DNA of 64,000 nucleotides from VRUE01 sp963822295 (GCA_963822295.1 CAWGHD010000002.1:1612001-1676000), one strand, 5' to 3'; counted from the stretch's first letter, positions 17,489-27,055 are shown. The notes: a model not told the origin generated them from the sequence alone. Numbers and translations: made by a program.

Positions 17489-18496
17489 CTAGATCGCGAT
17501 CGTCTCGCCGCGGCGTTGGACCGAGGCAGGCCAGGCCGACTTCACCCGCTCGCCGTCGGCGAAGCGGGCGGCGAATGCCTCCTCTTCGATCGCCCGGCGG
17601 ACAATGCGGCGCAGCGTCTCCTGCAACAAGACGAATCCTTGGCCGAACTCGTCGAGGTCCTGAGCGCGGGAGAGATCGATCTCGGTTCCGTGGACCAGTG
17701 CCGAGCGGTTGCGATAGAGCGCGCGGCACCTCGCTTCATCGAGCTCCTCGACGCCCGCCTCGACGGCGAGCAGGGGGACGCGCTGGGCAAACTGCGCGGT
17801 AACCCGATCAGATCCGACTGAGACAAGGGACTCGAGACCCGCGACGACCAGCGGAAGCGCATCCTGGAGAAAGCGCTCGGCGGTAGCCGAGTCGGCACGC
17901 CGCAGGGCCCGCCCTACCCGATCGGGCCGCGTAGGCCCCTCCCAGAAAGCGCGTAGAAGTGCCCCAAGTTCAACTGCCTCCGCGATGTCGATCCAGGCCC
18001 GGCGTTCGGGATAAAGGCGGTAGGCGACATGGCTGTCATAGCCGTTAAAGGGGATCAGCGTCTCGCTCCCGTCCGCGCGGATCAGCCGGCGGATCGCGTA
18101 CTCGGTGCCGGTGTTGTTGTCGCGGATCAGCCTTGAGAGCTGAACGCACGGATAGAGGCGTCGCTCGGAGTCCCAGGTGAAGATCTCCTCGGGGAGCTCG
18201 CCGTCTTCCTCATCGAAAGCGCAGACGTAGGCGTGTACGACGTGGAACTGGCGGGTCGGCTCCCAGCACTCTCCCTTCGGCTCTGCCGCCTCCATCAGAC
18301 GCTCGGCGAATCCCGCATTGAGGCGCTCGATCCGAATTCCGCGGGGAAGCTCGATCGGCCCCTGCGAGCCGGCCGGCACCGCGCCGGCCTGGCTGTGGGT
18401 CGTGACGAGGAGATAATCGATCACCTCGACCAGGCTCCGCGAGCTCAGCGGCGGCGCTGACCGGCGGGGCCCTGGCAGCGGGACCTCGCCGCTCAT
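17489..18496 (-). CDS. Unknown protein with a HEPN-like RxxxxxxH motif, last gene of the five-gene operon
   Basis: The product has 335 residues. The N-terminal half is mixed alpha/beta with a HVVHAYVCAFDEE strand region. The C-terminal 150 residues are helical and contain LYRNRSALVHG, where Arg262/Arg264 and His269 fit the Rx4-6H motif of HEPN ribonucleases. The layout (large N-terminal domain, C-terminal helical HEPN with RN-x-HG) recalls ApeA-type abortive-infection proteins, but I cannot confirm that. It starts 19 bp after the DUF4365-like gene ends, so it is the final cistron of the operon. A role as an RNA-cutting effector is an inference. Confidence 0.5.
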   Translation of the reverse strand: MSGEVPLPGPRRSAPPLSSRSLVEVIDYLLVTTHSQAGAVPAGSQGPIELPRGIRIERLNAGFAERLMEAAEPKGECWEPTRQFHVVHAYVCAFDEEDGELPEEIFTWDSERRLYPCVQLSRLIRDNNTGTEYAIRRLIRADGSETLIPFNGYDSHVAYRLYPERRAWIDIAEAVELGALLRAFWEGPTRPDRVGRALRRADSATAERFLQDALPLVVAGLESLVSVGSDRVTAQFAQRVPLLAVEAGVEELDEARCRALYRNRSALVHGTEIDLSRAQDLDEFGQGFVLLQETLRRIVRRAIEEEAFAARFADGERVKSAWPASVQRRGETIAI

Positions 18497-18515
18497 CCTG
18501 GCTCCAAGGAGGGCC

Positions 18516-21314
18516 TCACCGCGCCGGCCTTTCCTTTGCCGTCCGCCGCACCCGCGCCGAGGAATGACGCTTCAGCTCATTTCTGAGCCGCTTTGCGTCA
18601 GGGCTCGGGTTCGCGATCGGGGCGAGCGAGCTGGCGATCGCCAGGGGGACCCAGGTACCGCCCTCGCCCGCGGCGCGCAGAAGGGCTCGGGTTGCTACCG
18701 GGCCGCACCCGTTCTCGGCCACGAGGCGGGAGAGCTCCGCGGCGGCGGCGGCGCGCACCGAGGGATGGGTGTCCTCGAGAAGTGTGACCAGAAGGCCGAT
18801 TCCCTCATCTTCGATTCTCTTGGCCGCGATGTGGGCCGCCCAGGCGCGATGCCGAAAGTCGCCCTGCAGCAGATCGAGCAGGGGCTCTGGGTCTTGATCG
18901 GAGTCGATGGCTCCGAGGGCGAGCGAGAGAGCGATTGCCCCGGGGATGAGCCCGGCACCGTCGTCAAAAAGCGTCGGCTCCCCGATCTCACCGGCCGCGA
19001 TCGCGAGCACTGCGGGCGTCAGCTTCGCTCGCCCCCGCTCTGGGATCCGGTCGCTGTGGGAGTTGAGCGCGGCAATCGCCCCGCGCTTGTCCTCGGCGGG
19101 AACCTGCACCTCTCCCAGCAGTTTGGCGAGTGAGTCCCACTCCGCGAGCTCGGGATGCCAGAGGTTCAGCACCGCGAGAGCACGGGGCAGGTCTCGGACG
19201 CCGAAGCCGTACCGGCCGCTGCGGGCTTCAGTGACCTTCTCCTCCATCGTGCCCGCGAGCCGCCTGATCTGGGTCGCCGCGATCCCCTTCGGAATCTCGT
19301 CCGCATCGCCGAGCTCACCCAGAGCCCCGATCGAGCCCGTCCTGGCCCTTGAGAGGAGGGATCGGCGGGCCCCGGCGTCGTGCGGCGCGGCGATCCCGAG
19401 AAGCGCGACCTGGAGGTAGTGGTCATGTGCACGCGGCGCCGGCTTTGCTGCCCGGGCGCTCTTCTCGGTCCAAGCCGCCTCAGGGATCGCATCGATGACC
19501 TTGCACCATGCCCGCGCCTGAAGCTGGTCCTTGACCAGATCGAGAGCGCCGAGCCGCTTGACCACCGCTCGCTGCCAACGTCTCGAGGTAGAGGGCAAGA
19601 CGCCGGCGAGGGTTTCGAGCAGCTGCAGATCAAGCAGGTAACGCGGAGTGGTCCGCTCGACAAAGGCGGCATAGATCTTCGGGCTACGCAGGCAGGAGAG
19701 GATCCAGCGCGCCGCGCGATTCGCCGCGGCCTGAGGCAGAACATCGCCGCCGTACTGGAGCAGGGTCAGCTCCGCCTGGGCCGAGCTTCGCGTCGCCCGC
19801 TCGAGCCTCAGTCCATCGGCGCAAATCGCGATCGCAGCGGCGGGGCCGTCGGCAAGCAAGTGGGCGACGGCTGCCTGCACTGCTTTCGTGTCGCCAGCCT
19901 GCACTAGCGAGGCGAGACCGGCGGCGGCCGCCTCCGGGACGGCGCGGCGATCGAGCTCTGAAAGCCGGGCTCGCCCGGTCAGCGAGGAGAGATTGCGCCA
20001 GCCACCGTGATCGGCGGCGTGGTTGGCGAGCATCGAGGCGGATAGGAACTGCACCCCGACCACGTCCTCGGCGCCAATCGTGACCGATGTCTCCCGGACC
20101 CACTCCTTGAACTGACGCTCGGCCAGGGCATCGAGGCCGCGCAGCGTCGTCTGCCAGCGCCACCAGACCGTGGCGGTGTCACCGAGCTTGATCGCATTGG
20201 CGAAGTCCTTTTCATCCCAGCGCGAAGTGCTAAGCAGGAGGGTCGCCGCCGCCCCGGCGATCGCACCGGCAGTCACGTCCTCACCCGCCGCCGCGCGCAC
20301 GGCGAGGACGCTGATAGCTGCCTGGCGAGCCTCGCCGATCCGGCCAACCTCGACGCAGAGGCGCGCCTGCTGAACTCGGAGCCAGGCCAGATCGACGGCG
20401 GCGATCTCGCCGTCGCCGGCAAGCGCCGACTCGAGACAGGTAAGCGCCTCATCGGCGCGGTCGTCATCCAGCAGGGCACAGGCGAAGGCCACCGCAGCGG
20501 CGGCGCGGGCCGCAGAGTCCGAAGCGCTCGCGAGCAAATCGGAGAATTGATCGACCTCTCCGTGCAGCAGGCGCCTCGTGATCGCGCCCGCCAGCCGGAG
20601 CGTCCAGTCCGCGGAACCTTGAAGCTCGTCGAGCACAGGGGCCTTTGCGTCCCTTTCGGCAAAGTGCTCGTACTGGCGCAGGCGCCCCTGGACAAGCAGC
20701 GCGATCGTCTCGACCGGGCTTGGTGACTTGATCCCTGCATTCGGATGGGGCGCGATCAGGCGCGGGGCGATCAGCGCATAGCGCAGACCGTCCTCGTGCC
20801 TGGCGGGCGCCGCCCCGCTCCAGGCGCTGCCTTCCCAGCCCGACCCCGCCCGAGCGGTGTTGGCGACCTCTTCCAGGGCCTCCCTGCAGTCCTCGGCGAT
20901 CCGGTTTGCCTTGGGCACCAGGACCTTTGCCCCCTTTCCGGTGGGGACGATTGTCTCGGCGCAGACGTGAACCCAATAGCAGGCGTCATCGGCTGGGTCA
21001 TGGAGGACGATCAGGTGGGGCAAGACATGGTCGCGCCAGGTCGCTATGTGCTTCCCGGTGGAGTCTCTGAACCACCAGCCGGGCTCTCCCTCCTTCGCCG
21101 GCTCCCTAAATGAGGAGGCACCGCTTTTGACCTGGGCGCCGACCAAGAGCAGGGGGTCGACGTCGCCCTCGGTCTTCGCGTGCAGGAGCAGGTCGGTGCC
21201 GATGTCGTGGCGGGCGTTGTAGACCGCGCCCCAGCCGAGCTTCTCGAAGGCGAGGGCGGCGACGATTTCGCCGATCGTCCCTTTCTGGGTCGTCGATCTC
21301 GCCTCCCTAGCCAT
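18516..21314 (-). CDS. DUF4365-like nuclease domain fused to long helical repeats
   Basis: The product has 932 residues from ATG at 21314, which overlaps the HNH gene stop by 8 bp. The N-terminal 150 residues match the DUF4365 pattern of a PD-(D/E)xK-type fold: GTIGEIVAALAFEKLGW with Glu16, Asp41 in GTDLLLHA, and QVKSG with Gln61-Val-Lys63, then a W...H...V.HD segment. The remaining 750 residues are Ala/Leu-rich helices that look like TPR repeats in the middle and HEAT repeats at the C-terminus (HPSVRAAAAAELSRL). The nuclease plus a large helical scaffold suggests a DNA- or protein-sensing effector. The exact target is unknown. Confidence 0.65.
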   Translation of the reverse strand: MAREARSTTQKGTIGEIVAALAFEKLGWGAVYNARHDIGTDLLLHAKTEGDVDPLLLVGAQVKSGASSFREPAKEGEPGWWFRDSTGKHIATWRDHVLPHLIVLHDPADDACYWVHVCAETIVPTGKGAKVLVPKANRIAEDCREALEEVANTARAGSGWEGSAWSGAAPARHEDGLRYALIAPRLIAPHPNAGIKSPSPVETIALLVQGRLRQYEHFAERDAKAPVLDELQGSADWTLRLAGAITRRLLHGEVDQFSDLLASASDSAARAAAAVAFACALLDDDRADEALTCLESALAGDGEIAAVDLAWLRVQQARLCVEVGRIGEARQAAISVLAVRAAAGEDVTAGAIAGAAATLLLSTSRWDEKDFANAIKLGDTATVWWRWQTTLRGLDALAERQFKEWVRETSVTIGAEDVVGVQFLSASMLANHAADHGGWRNLSSLTGRARLSELDRRAVPEAAAAGLASLVQAGDTKAVQAAVAHLLADGPAAAIAICADGLRLERATRSSAQAELTLLQYGGDVLPQAAANRAARWILSCLRSPKIYAAFVERTTPRYLLDLQLLETLAGVLPSTSRRWQRAVVKRLGALDLVKDQLQARAWCKVIDAIPEAAWTEKSARAAKPAPRAHDHYLQVALLGIAAPHDAGARRSLLSRARTGSIGALGELGDADEIPKGIAATQIRRLAGTMEEKVTEARSGRYGFGVRDLPRALAVLNLWHPELAEWDSLAKLLGEVQVPAEDKRGAIAALNSHSDRIPERGRAKLTPAVLAIAAGEIGEPTLFDDGAGLIPGAIALSLALGAIDSDQDPEPLLDLLQGDFRHRAWAAHIAAKRIEDEGIGLLVTLLEDTHPSVRAAAAAELSRLVAENGCGPVATRALLRAAGEGGTWVPLAIASSLAPIANPSPDAKRLRNELKRHSSARVRRTAKERPAR

Positions 21315-22218
21315 CGCCCGCCCCTCCAGGACGAGGACTAGAGATCTGGCCGATGCGATCCTCACCCGTGGCCAGGTTCACCTCGTACCCGAAGGCCGGA
21401 GTGGAGCGCGGCACCGCGATCTCACCGAGGGTTACCTGCCAGACCAAGACGCCGAAGAGCTGGATCTCGACCAGCAATTTGGGCGAGCCGGGGTCGAAGA
21501 GCAGCCTGTGGCGCGGCTCATACTCACCCCGCGCCATCAGCGCCTCGACCCGCCACAGGCCGGGGCCGTCCCCTCCGCGCATGGCATCGCGCACCGGCTG
21601 CAGCGATTCGTCATACACCGCCCCTGCGAGATGCAGCGCCGCGTAGAGATAGGCGATCGCCAAGAAGCAGCGCTCCGGCGCAAGCGGGGCGCCAAGGTCC
21701 GGCCTGAACTCGGCGGTGCTGTCCTTTCGGATCGAGAGCTCGGGGCTCAAACGCACCAGCTCGCCGCGCCCCGCGCTTTCCACCCTCCTGCGCGCCGCGG
21801 CGCGCGCGTCGGCGGAGGCGCCGCTTCGCCGCAACATCGTTTCGACCTGATCGATCGCGCGCTCATCGCTCTTGATCATCGAGCCGTCGCTCTGCGGGGA
21901 GTCGAGCACGGCGTACCCCTTTCTCCTGCGGGCCGCGCGGATCCGCCGACGCTCGTCTTCTGAGTAGAACCTCTGACCCACGGCAAGCGCGGCAACCGCA
22001 GGCACCGCGTGCTCGGTGGCGGCTATCGCGAGTCGAATCGCGGGGTCGGATTTCAATGGCGCCTCGACCCCGGCTCCCAGCTCGCTGTTGCACCGCTCGC
22101 ACAGAAACGACGCGAGCAGAGTGCCTCCGATCGCCTTGGGAATCACGTGGGCGCGGGTGAGGCGCTCGCCCTCAGAGAGGCAGAGGATGCATCGCCCATC
22201 CATCCACGGCGCCTTCAT
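21307..22218 (-). CDS. HNH endonuclease-like protein
   Basis: The product has 303 residues from ATG at 22218, overlapping the upstream stop as ATGA. The N-terminus is an HNH_5-like zinc module: Cys10 and Cys13, AHVIPKAIGG with His24, and Cys40, Cys43 and Asn44 in CERCNSELG. The C-terminal 250 residues are unassigned, with a helical middle and a beta-rich end. It probably cuts DNA nonspecifically or on a cue given by its operon partners. It is third in the leftward five-gene operon. Confidence 0.72.
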   Translation of the reverse strand: MKAPWMDGRCILCLSEGERLTRAHVIPKAIGGTLLASFLCERCNSELGAGVEAPLKSDPAIRLAIAATEHAVPAVAALAVGQRFYSEDERRRIRAARRRKGYAVLDSPQSDGSMIKSDERAIDQVETMLRRSGASADARAAARRRVESAGRGELVRLSPELSIRKDSTAEFRPDLGAPLAPERCFLAIAYLYAALHLAGAVYDESLQPVRDAMRGGDGPGLWRVEALMARGEYEPRHRLLFDPGSPKLLVEIQLFGVLVWQVTLGEIAVPRSTPAFGYEVNLATGEDRIGQISSPRPGGAGDG

Positions 22219-23090
22219 GCCACCTCCGGTAGCGAGCCGACCTCGACGAAGCTGTTACCGCAGGCAAAGCCGCAGCTGCCCTCGCGGACCGCGGGAATCC
22301 AGTAAGCAGGGCGGCCCTCGAGCGAGGTGGGCAGCCGCCCTGCCTCACGGCCGCTCCAATCCTCGAGCGACCAGCAAAGGACGCTGACCTGCCTGGTCAC
22401 GCGCCCCGGGGTGCCGCCGAGAGTCTGGCCCGGCGGGGAGTAGACGCGGCCCTCGACCTCGAAGATCACGGTGACGCCAGCCTTTCGCAGGGCCGCGTGG
22501 TCCTTCTCATCGAAGGTCTGGGTCACTCCGGTCGCGTACTCGGAGGCCATCAGGATCCCGGCGCCGTCCCAGTTTCGGGCCAGCCGCTCAACCACATCGC
22601 GGAGCACCCAAGCGCCGTGGGGGTAGATGCCGATCAGATAGGCGTCCTCGGGACCGAAGCCGACGAAAAGCAGCTCTCCGCTACGGGTTACGAATCCTTC
22701 TTCATCGATCTCGGAGCCGAGGTGGAGGTGATGCACGCCCCATTCGGCCAGCATCGGGTCGAGGTCGCTGCCCTTTCGGTGCTCTCCATCCTTCCGCGTC
22801 TGGATCACCCTCACATCGCGGCTCAGGTGAGGCGTCAGTTCCTCGCCCGTCCTGATTTTCTCGCTGATCAGCTCCAATGCGTCGAGGAAGGCTCCAGCTT
22901 CGAACTCGGCAGCGCGGTGGACGCGGCGCGGCCTCGCCGAGATAAAGCGGGAGCGCCAGTTGCCGTAGAGGTGGAGGAGCTCGCTCAGATCAAGCTCCTC
23001 CAGAGACTCCGACACCCCCTCGGCCATTTCCATAAGTAGGCTGCGGCGGATCTTCGCCTCCAGCCGGGCGGTCAGGGTCGCGCCCATCAA
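22215..23090 (-). CDS. Uncharacterised protein of the nuclease operon
   Basis: The product has 291 residues from ATG at 23090; both ends overlap neighbours by 4 bp (ATGA). Landmarks are NWRSRFISARPRRVH (about 44-58), LTPHLSRDVRV, a WGVHHLHLGSEIDEEGF strand and an ELLFVGFGPEDAYLIGIYPHGAW core. From memory this combination occurs in a widespread family of unknown function near restriction genes, but I cannot name it. No clear catalytic triad is visible, although the His-x-His pair is striking. Tight coupling suggests a fixed stoichiometry with the nucleases on both sides. Confidence 0.55.
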   Translation of the reverse strand: MMGATLTARLEAKIRRSLLMEMAEGVSESLEELDLSELLHLYGNWRSRFISARPRRVHRAAEFEAGAFLDALELISEKIRTGEELTPHLSRDVRVIQTRKDGEHRKGSDLDPMLAEWGVHHLHLGSEIDEEGFVTRSGELLFVGFGPEDAYLIGIYPHGAWVLRDVVERLARNWDGAGILMASEYATGVTQTFDEKDHAALRKAGVTVIFEVEGRVYSPPGQTLGGTPGRVTRQVSVLCWSLEDWSGREAGRLPTSLEGRPAYWIPAVREGSCGFACGNSFVEVGSLPEVA

Positions 23091-24805
23091 TCAGCTGCTG
23101 ACGCTGGGGGTCCGCCCTGCGGAGCCGCATCCTCGATCAGCGAAAAGCGGATCTGGTCATCTTCGGCCGCCTCCAGCACCACCCTCGCCGGGACATCGGG
23201 GCGATCACCCTGTGCGGCGATCTCGACGATTCGTAGCTCGGGAATCTCATAGCGACCCATGCCAAGCTCGACTCGCTCGCCGAAGATCACGTAGACCACC
23301 TCGCGATCGGCCGAGCCCTGCCGCCTGAATTCCTCAGGCAGGTGGGGAATCTCCTGGGGGTTATCGACATACCCCTCGGTGCGCTCGAAGGTGGCGGTCC
23401 CGCCGCCGTCCCGAAGGACTCGAGCGGCGGTCGCCGCAGAGTCGATGTCATAGGCAATGAACTCATCCGGGATCTCGAAGCCATGCCCGGTCCGCTCTTC
23501 GATCGTGACGAGGTCCGCGTAGAAATCGCGCCGCATTTGGATCGCCTCGAGCAGCTCGCCCTCGCCCCCTCCGGAGAAGTCGCCGCGCAGCTCGCGGGTC
23601 CCCGGAAACAGATTCTCGCTGGCGAGACAGAGCTCCTTATGATCGAGGAAGGCGACCATCCATCCGGCCAGCTCCAGATTCTCGGCAGCGCTGCGCCCGA
23701 ACTGCCCGCCCAGCCTCAAATTGAAGCTGACCGTCGGGGCCTCGAGCAGGGTGACGTTCAGCTCCAGGAGCGCGGCGCCCACAAAACCGGCGAAGGACGC
23801 GTTTGCGCCCTCGGGCCAGGGGACCGGGCGCAGGGAGACCGCAGAGGCGAGCTCCTCCGTATCGGTGCGGATCGAGAGCTCCGCCCTGATCGGTTCACCG
23901 GGGGCGATGCGCAGCTCACCCTTCTCAAGCTCTGACTCCTCGATCAGTTCCTTGAAGAGATCGGGGGCCTGAAAGCGTAGGTGGGCGCCCGACCTGATCA
24001 CCGCCTCCTCGCCCGCGGCTAGCGCTCGCACGACCTCTTCACGTGCCTGCCGTCCCGCCTCATCCGCGGAGAATCCGAACTCGGGAATCGCGACCTCCGA
24101 GCCCTCACGGCTCCAGCTGGCCAGCTCGACCCTTTTGCCGCCCCCGCTGGCTCTCACTGACATGTAGGGCAGCTCCTCCCAGTTGGGAGCGGGACCCTCA
24201 ACTCCCCCGGCGATCGTCTGGTAGGTGAAGTCGGGATCGGTGTTCTCGGTGAACTTCGCGATCGCCTCGGCGCGCTCGATCAGGTCTCCGCCATCCTCGA
24301 GACGGCCCCCCGCCTGAATGGTTCGATCGACCGAGTCGATCACCGCCTCCTGGGAGGAGCCGAAGAACCTGACCTTGAGCTCGGCGTGCTGATCGAGACG
24401 GGAGATGATCTCGCTGAGCCCCCAGCGGTCGACCGTGATCCCGAGTTCCTTCCCGAGCCTCACCAGCCGCTGATCAAATGTCTTGATCCTGCCTTCGGTG
24501 AACTCGACCGGGAAGGTGAAGGTGACCCGCTTCGTCGCCCAAACCGAGTCCGCGCGGCGCAACGAGCCCTCGCAGGTCTTCCACTTGATCTGCCCCGAGC
24601 TGTAGTGCTTTGCCTGCCAGACGCGGAGCGTTTCACCGTCGGAACGCAGCAGGACGTCGGCCCCGCCGTCGGGCGCCGCCAGGCGCTCGACACGCTGATC
24701 GTCCCGCTTGGCGAGCTCGAAGACAAGCTGCTCGAAGCGATCCCAGCGCATCGCCGCGATTTGCAGTCGCAGCAGCCCGTCTTTATCCGATGAACCTTGC
24801 TCCAC
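23087..24805 (-). CDS. Restriction endonuclease-like (Mrr-type) protein, first gene of the five-gene operon
   Basis: The product has 572 residues from GTG at 24805, preceded by AGAAGG. The N-terminal domain fits an Mrr-like PD-(D/E)xK nuclease: helix WDRFEQLVFELAKRD (Glu25/Glu30), GGADVLLR with Asp50, and VWQAKHY with Gln64-Ala-Lys66. The rest (residues 160-572) is mostly beta and of unknown fold, perhaps a sensor. It is the promoter-proximal gene of the leftward operon and is divergent from the TIR-like gene across 181 bp, which must hold both promoters. Confidence 0.68.
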   Translation of the reverse strand: MEQGSSDKDGLLRLQIAAMRWDRFEQLVFELAKRDDQRVERLAAPDGGADVLLRSDGETLRVWQAKHYSSGQIKWKTCEGSLRRADSVWATKRVTFTFPVEFTEGRIKTFDQRLVRLGKELGITVDRWGLSEIISRLDQHAELKVRFFGSSQEAVIDSVDRTIQAGGRLEDGGDLIERAEAIAKFTENTDPDFTYQTIAGGVEGPAPNWEELPYMSVRASGGGKRVELASWSREGSEVAIPEFGFSADEAGRQAREEVVRALAAGEEAVIRSGAHLRFQAPDLFKELIEESELEKGELRIAPGEPIRAELSIRTDTEELASAVSLRPVPWPEGANASFAGFVGAALLELNVTLLEAPTVSFNLRLGGQFGRSAAENLELAGWMVAFLDHKELCLASENLFPGTRELRGDFSGGGEGELLEAIQMRRDFYADLVTIEERTGHGFEIPDEFIAYDIDSAATAARVLRDGGGTATFERTEGYVDNPQEIPHLPEEFRRQGSADREVVYVIFGERVELGMGRYEIPELRIVEIAAQGDRPDVPARVVLEAAEDDQIRFSLIEDAAPQGGPPASAAD

Positions 24806-24986
24806 TTGTGCCTTCTAGTTGGAATTCGACATATTCCGCGAACGACGACGCAAAAAGGGGCAGCTACCTGCGGATGCTCGCGCCCTCTCCTGCTCTCTAC
24901 TACCGGTGTAAGAGTGCGATTGCAGCACAGCGCGCGGCGCCAGAACGCGCATTTTCCAACGTCACGACCTCGGCCGCGGCGGTCAA

Positions 24987-25946
24987 ATGACGCTGCTCGA
25001 AACAGATGCTTACGATTCTCAAATGACCGTTGACCCAGGGACGCCTCGCGTCTTTATTTCCTACTCCGGACTCGACCCGATCTCTCAGGTCTCGGAAGCG
25101 ATAGAGGCGAGGGGATTTCGCCCGTTTAGCACTTACGATCTTCCGGCCTCTAAGCCGCACCTCGCAGCCCTTCTTTCCGAGATGCGGACGGCACACTTTG
25201 CGGTCTTCGTCATCGGCAGCCAGGAAGAGGCGCTGAACACTGCGGTCGAGCTGGGGATCGCGTTGGCCGCCGGCCTACCGACACTCATCGTCGTCGATTC
25301 GGGCATCGAACTGCCGACGATTGCTTCGAGTCTTCCGGTAGTTCGCATGCCGCTCGATGATTCGAGCGCACTGGACCAGGCACTAAGCGCGATCGAGGAC
25401 CTCGCTACCCCATCAAGCAGAGGCCGAACGCATGGGGGCGACACCCTTGGAAAGCACGCAGACCGCCTGCTGAGCGAGTGGTCGCAACTATCCGCGGAAC
25501 AAGAGGCCGAAGTTTCCACCACAGGGCCGCGAAACAGCGGAGTTCGCGCAGAGGCCATTCTTGCGGAGGCCTTCCGCTACGCCAAACTGCGTGCGATTCA
25601 AGAGCCAACAGGTGGCTCCTCAGAGGCAGACTTCGTAGTCTGGGACGCCAGCTTGCAGCCGTTTGTCGGCGCTCCGCTTCTCGTTGACATCGCGGCAGGA
25701 AAGCTGTCGGAGCAACGTCTGAAGCTCAAGGTTCGCCAAGTCTCGGAGTTCGTTGGGCAGCTACCGGCGGGACGATGGGCACTCCTCGTCTTGGCCACCG
25801 ATTCGGTCGACGGGCACACAGCTCGAGCGTCAGCCGAAGGCGGACCGGTGCTCGTCATTCCGATCGCCGAGCTTCTGGAGCGTATGCGCGACGAGTCTTT
25901 CGCAGACATCGTGCGGACCCTTCGTAACGAGCGCATCCATTCGTGA
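24987..25946 (+). CDS. TIR-like domain protein
   Basis: The product has 319 residues (ATG at 24987; ATG at 25023 is also possible). Residues 20-110 resemble a bacterial TIR or deoxyribosyltransferase-like fold: PRVFISYSGLD, then GFRPFSTYDL, then NTAVELGIALAAGLPTLIVV, where Glu88 is the expected NAD-cleaving glutamate. The C-terminal half (residues 180-319) has a beta-rich region with VDIAAGKLS and could be a sensor or a decayed nuclease. Its TGA overlaps the nuclease gene start in GTGA. TIR proteins in defence systems deplete NAD or make cyclic ADP-ribose signals; that role is an inference here. GC content is lower than in the core genes. Confidence 0.65.
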   Translation: MTLLETDAYDSQMTVDPGTPRVFISYSGLDPISQVSEAIEARGFRPFSTYDLPASKPHLAALLSEMRTAHFAVFVIGSQEEALNTAVELGIALAAGLPTLIVVDSGIELPTIASSLPVVRMPLDDSSALDQALSAIEDLATPSSRGRTHGGDTLGKHADRLLSEWSQLSAEQEAEVSTTGPRNSGVRAEAILAEAFRYAKLRAIQEPTGGSSEADFVVWDASLQPFVGAPLLVDIAAGKLSEQRLKLKVRQVSEFVGQLPAGRWALLVLATDSVDGHTARASAEGGPVLVIPIAELLERMRDESFADIVRTLRNERIHS

Positions 25947-27055
25947 GCCAGCTCTCACCCGAGCGAATCGAACGGTTGCTCCAGGCAACAGAAGAGGTCA
26001 CGGTCGCGAAAGAGCGCGGGAATCTGTTGGAGGAGCTAGCAGCGCACGTGCTTGGCAGCATCCCGGGTGTCAAAGTCACTGACCGAGATGTCATCAATGT
26101 CCACGGAAGTGAAGAGATTGACCTTGCGCTCCTCAATCGTCAGCATGCGGACGGTCTCGATGTCTTCGAGCCATTCATATTCGCCGAGTGCAAGAACACG
26201 AAGGGTCCAGTCGACTCCAAGGGCTTGGGAACCTTCGCACGCAAGCTGGAGAGCCGAAATACGCGGTTGGGGATCCTTTTCACCCGTTTCGGAATTACGG
26301 GCGACCCAGAGAAGCTTCGGGCGGCTCAGCATGTGCTATCGAGTGAACTGAGTAAGGGCCGCGAAATATTGGTGATCACCGGCGCTGACCTTGCCGAGCT
26401 CAAGTCAAACGCAGACGTAGTGGAGCTCCTTCTCCGTCGGAGATCTAGCTTGCTTGCCAATTGCGGATTCGTTGAGGACCATGGCTGGTACAGCTCCCAG
26501 CCAGACGACGCTTCAGAACGTGAGCCCCAGGTTCCAAGAGCGGGGGACAGTCGAGGGAGAAGGGGCGTGAAAGAGGCGATTCGCGAGGAAAAGCGGCGGG
26601 TTGCCCAAGAACTTCTCGAACGGCAGCAGCCGCTACCGGAGAACGACGACGAGGCGACCGAGCAGATTCTAGAGAGGAGCAATGAACTTCTCCGCTTGCT
26701 CAAGAAAGCAAGTTCGGGCGACGAGCTCGAGTATTGGAAAGAGGTCCTAGGAGAACTCCTAGAGCTCGGCGGAGTCGCCGTCGCTTACCTGTATCGACAT
26801 GGGGGGTGGGAGAAGGAGCCCTCCGAGCTCGCCGGCTCAGCAGAGTCCTATGCGCCGAACATTCGCCATGTTCCATTCAGCTCGAGCTTGTACCGCGACA
26901 TGGTCTTGAGTTTTACGCTCGAAACAGTCAACGCTGAGGACTTGGACGGCCGCGTAGCGGCGCTGGCCCTAGTGGGATTAGTTATCGAATCGTGCTGGCG
27001 TCTCGAAGACTCACTGGATGAATATGTGATGTCCCTCGAACGCGAGGACGCCTAG
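25943..27055 (+). CDS. PD-(D/E)xK nuclease-like protein paired with the TIR-like gene
   Basis: The product has 370 residues from GTG at 25943. Residues 25-130 form a restriction-type nuclease core: GNLLEELAAHVL with Glu30/Glu31, GSEEIDLALL with Asp60, and FAECKNTKG with Glu82-Cys-Lys84. A charged linker (about 190-230) is followed by a helical C-terminal domain with LEYWKEVLGELLELGGVAVAYLY, which has some hydrophobic character. The 4-bp overlap with the TIR-like gene indicates a two-gene unit. GC content and codon use differ from the core genome, consistent with transfer. It could be the effector or a partner of the TIR enzyme. Confidence 0.65.
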   Translation: MSQLSPERIERLLQATEEVTVAKERGNLLEELAAHVLGSIPGVKVTDRDVINVHGSEEIDLALLNRQHADGLDVFEPFIFAECKNTKGPVDSKGLGTFARKLESRNTRLGILFTRFGITGDPEKLRAAQHVLSSELSKGREILVITGADLAELKSNADVVELLLRRRSSLLANCGFVEDHGWYSSQPDDASEREPQVPRAGDSRGRRGVKEAIREEKRRVAQELLERQQPLPENDDEATEQILERSNELLRLLKKASSGDELEYWKEVLGELLELGGVAVAYLYRHGGWEKEPSELAGSAESYAPNIRHVPFSSSLYRDMVLSFTLETVNAEDLDGRVAALALVGLVIESCWRLEDSLDEYVMSLEREDA

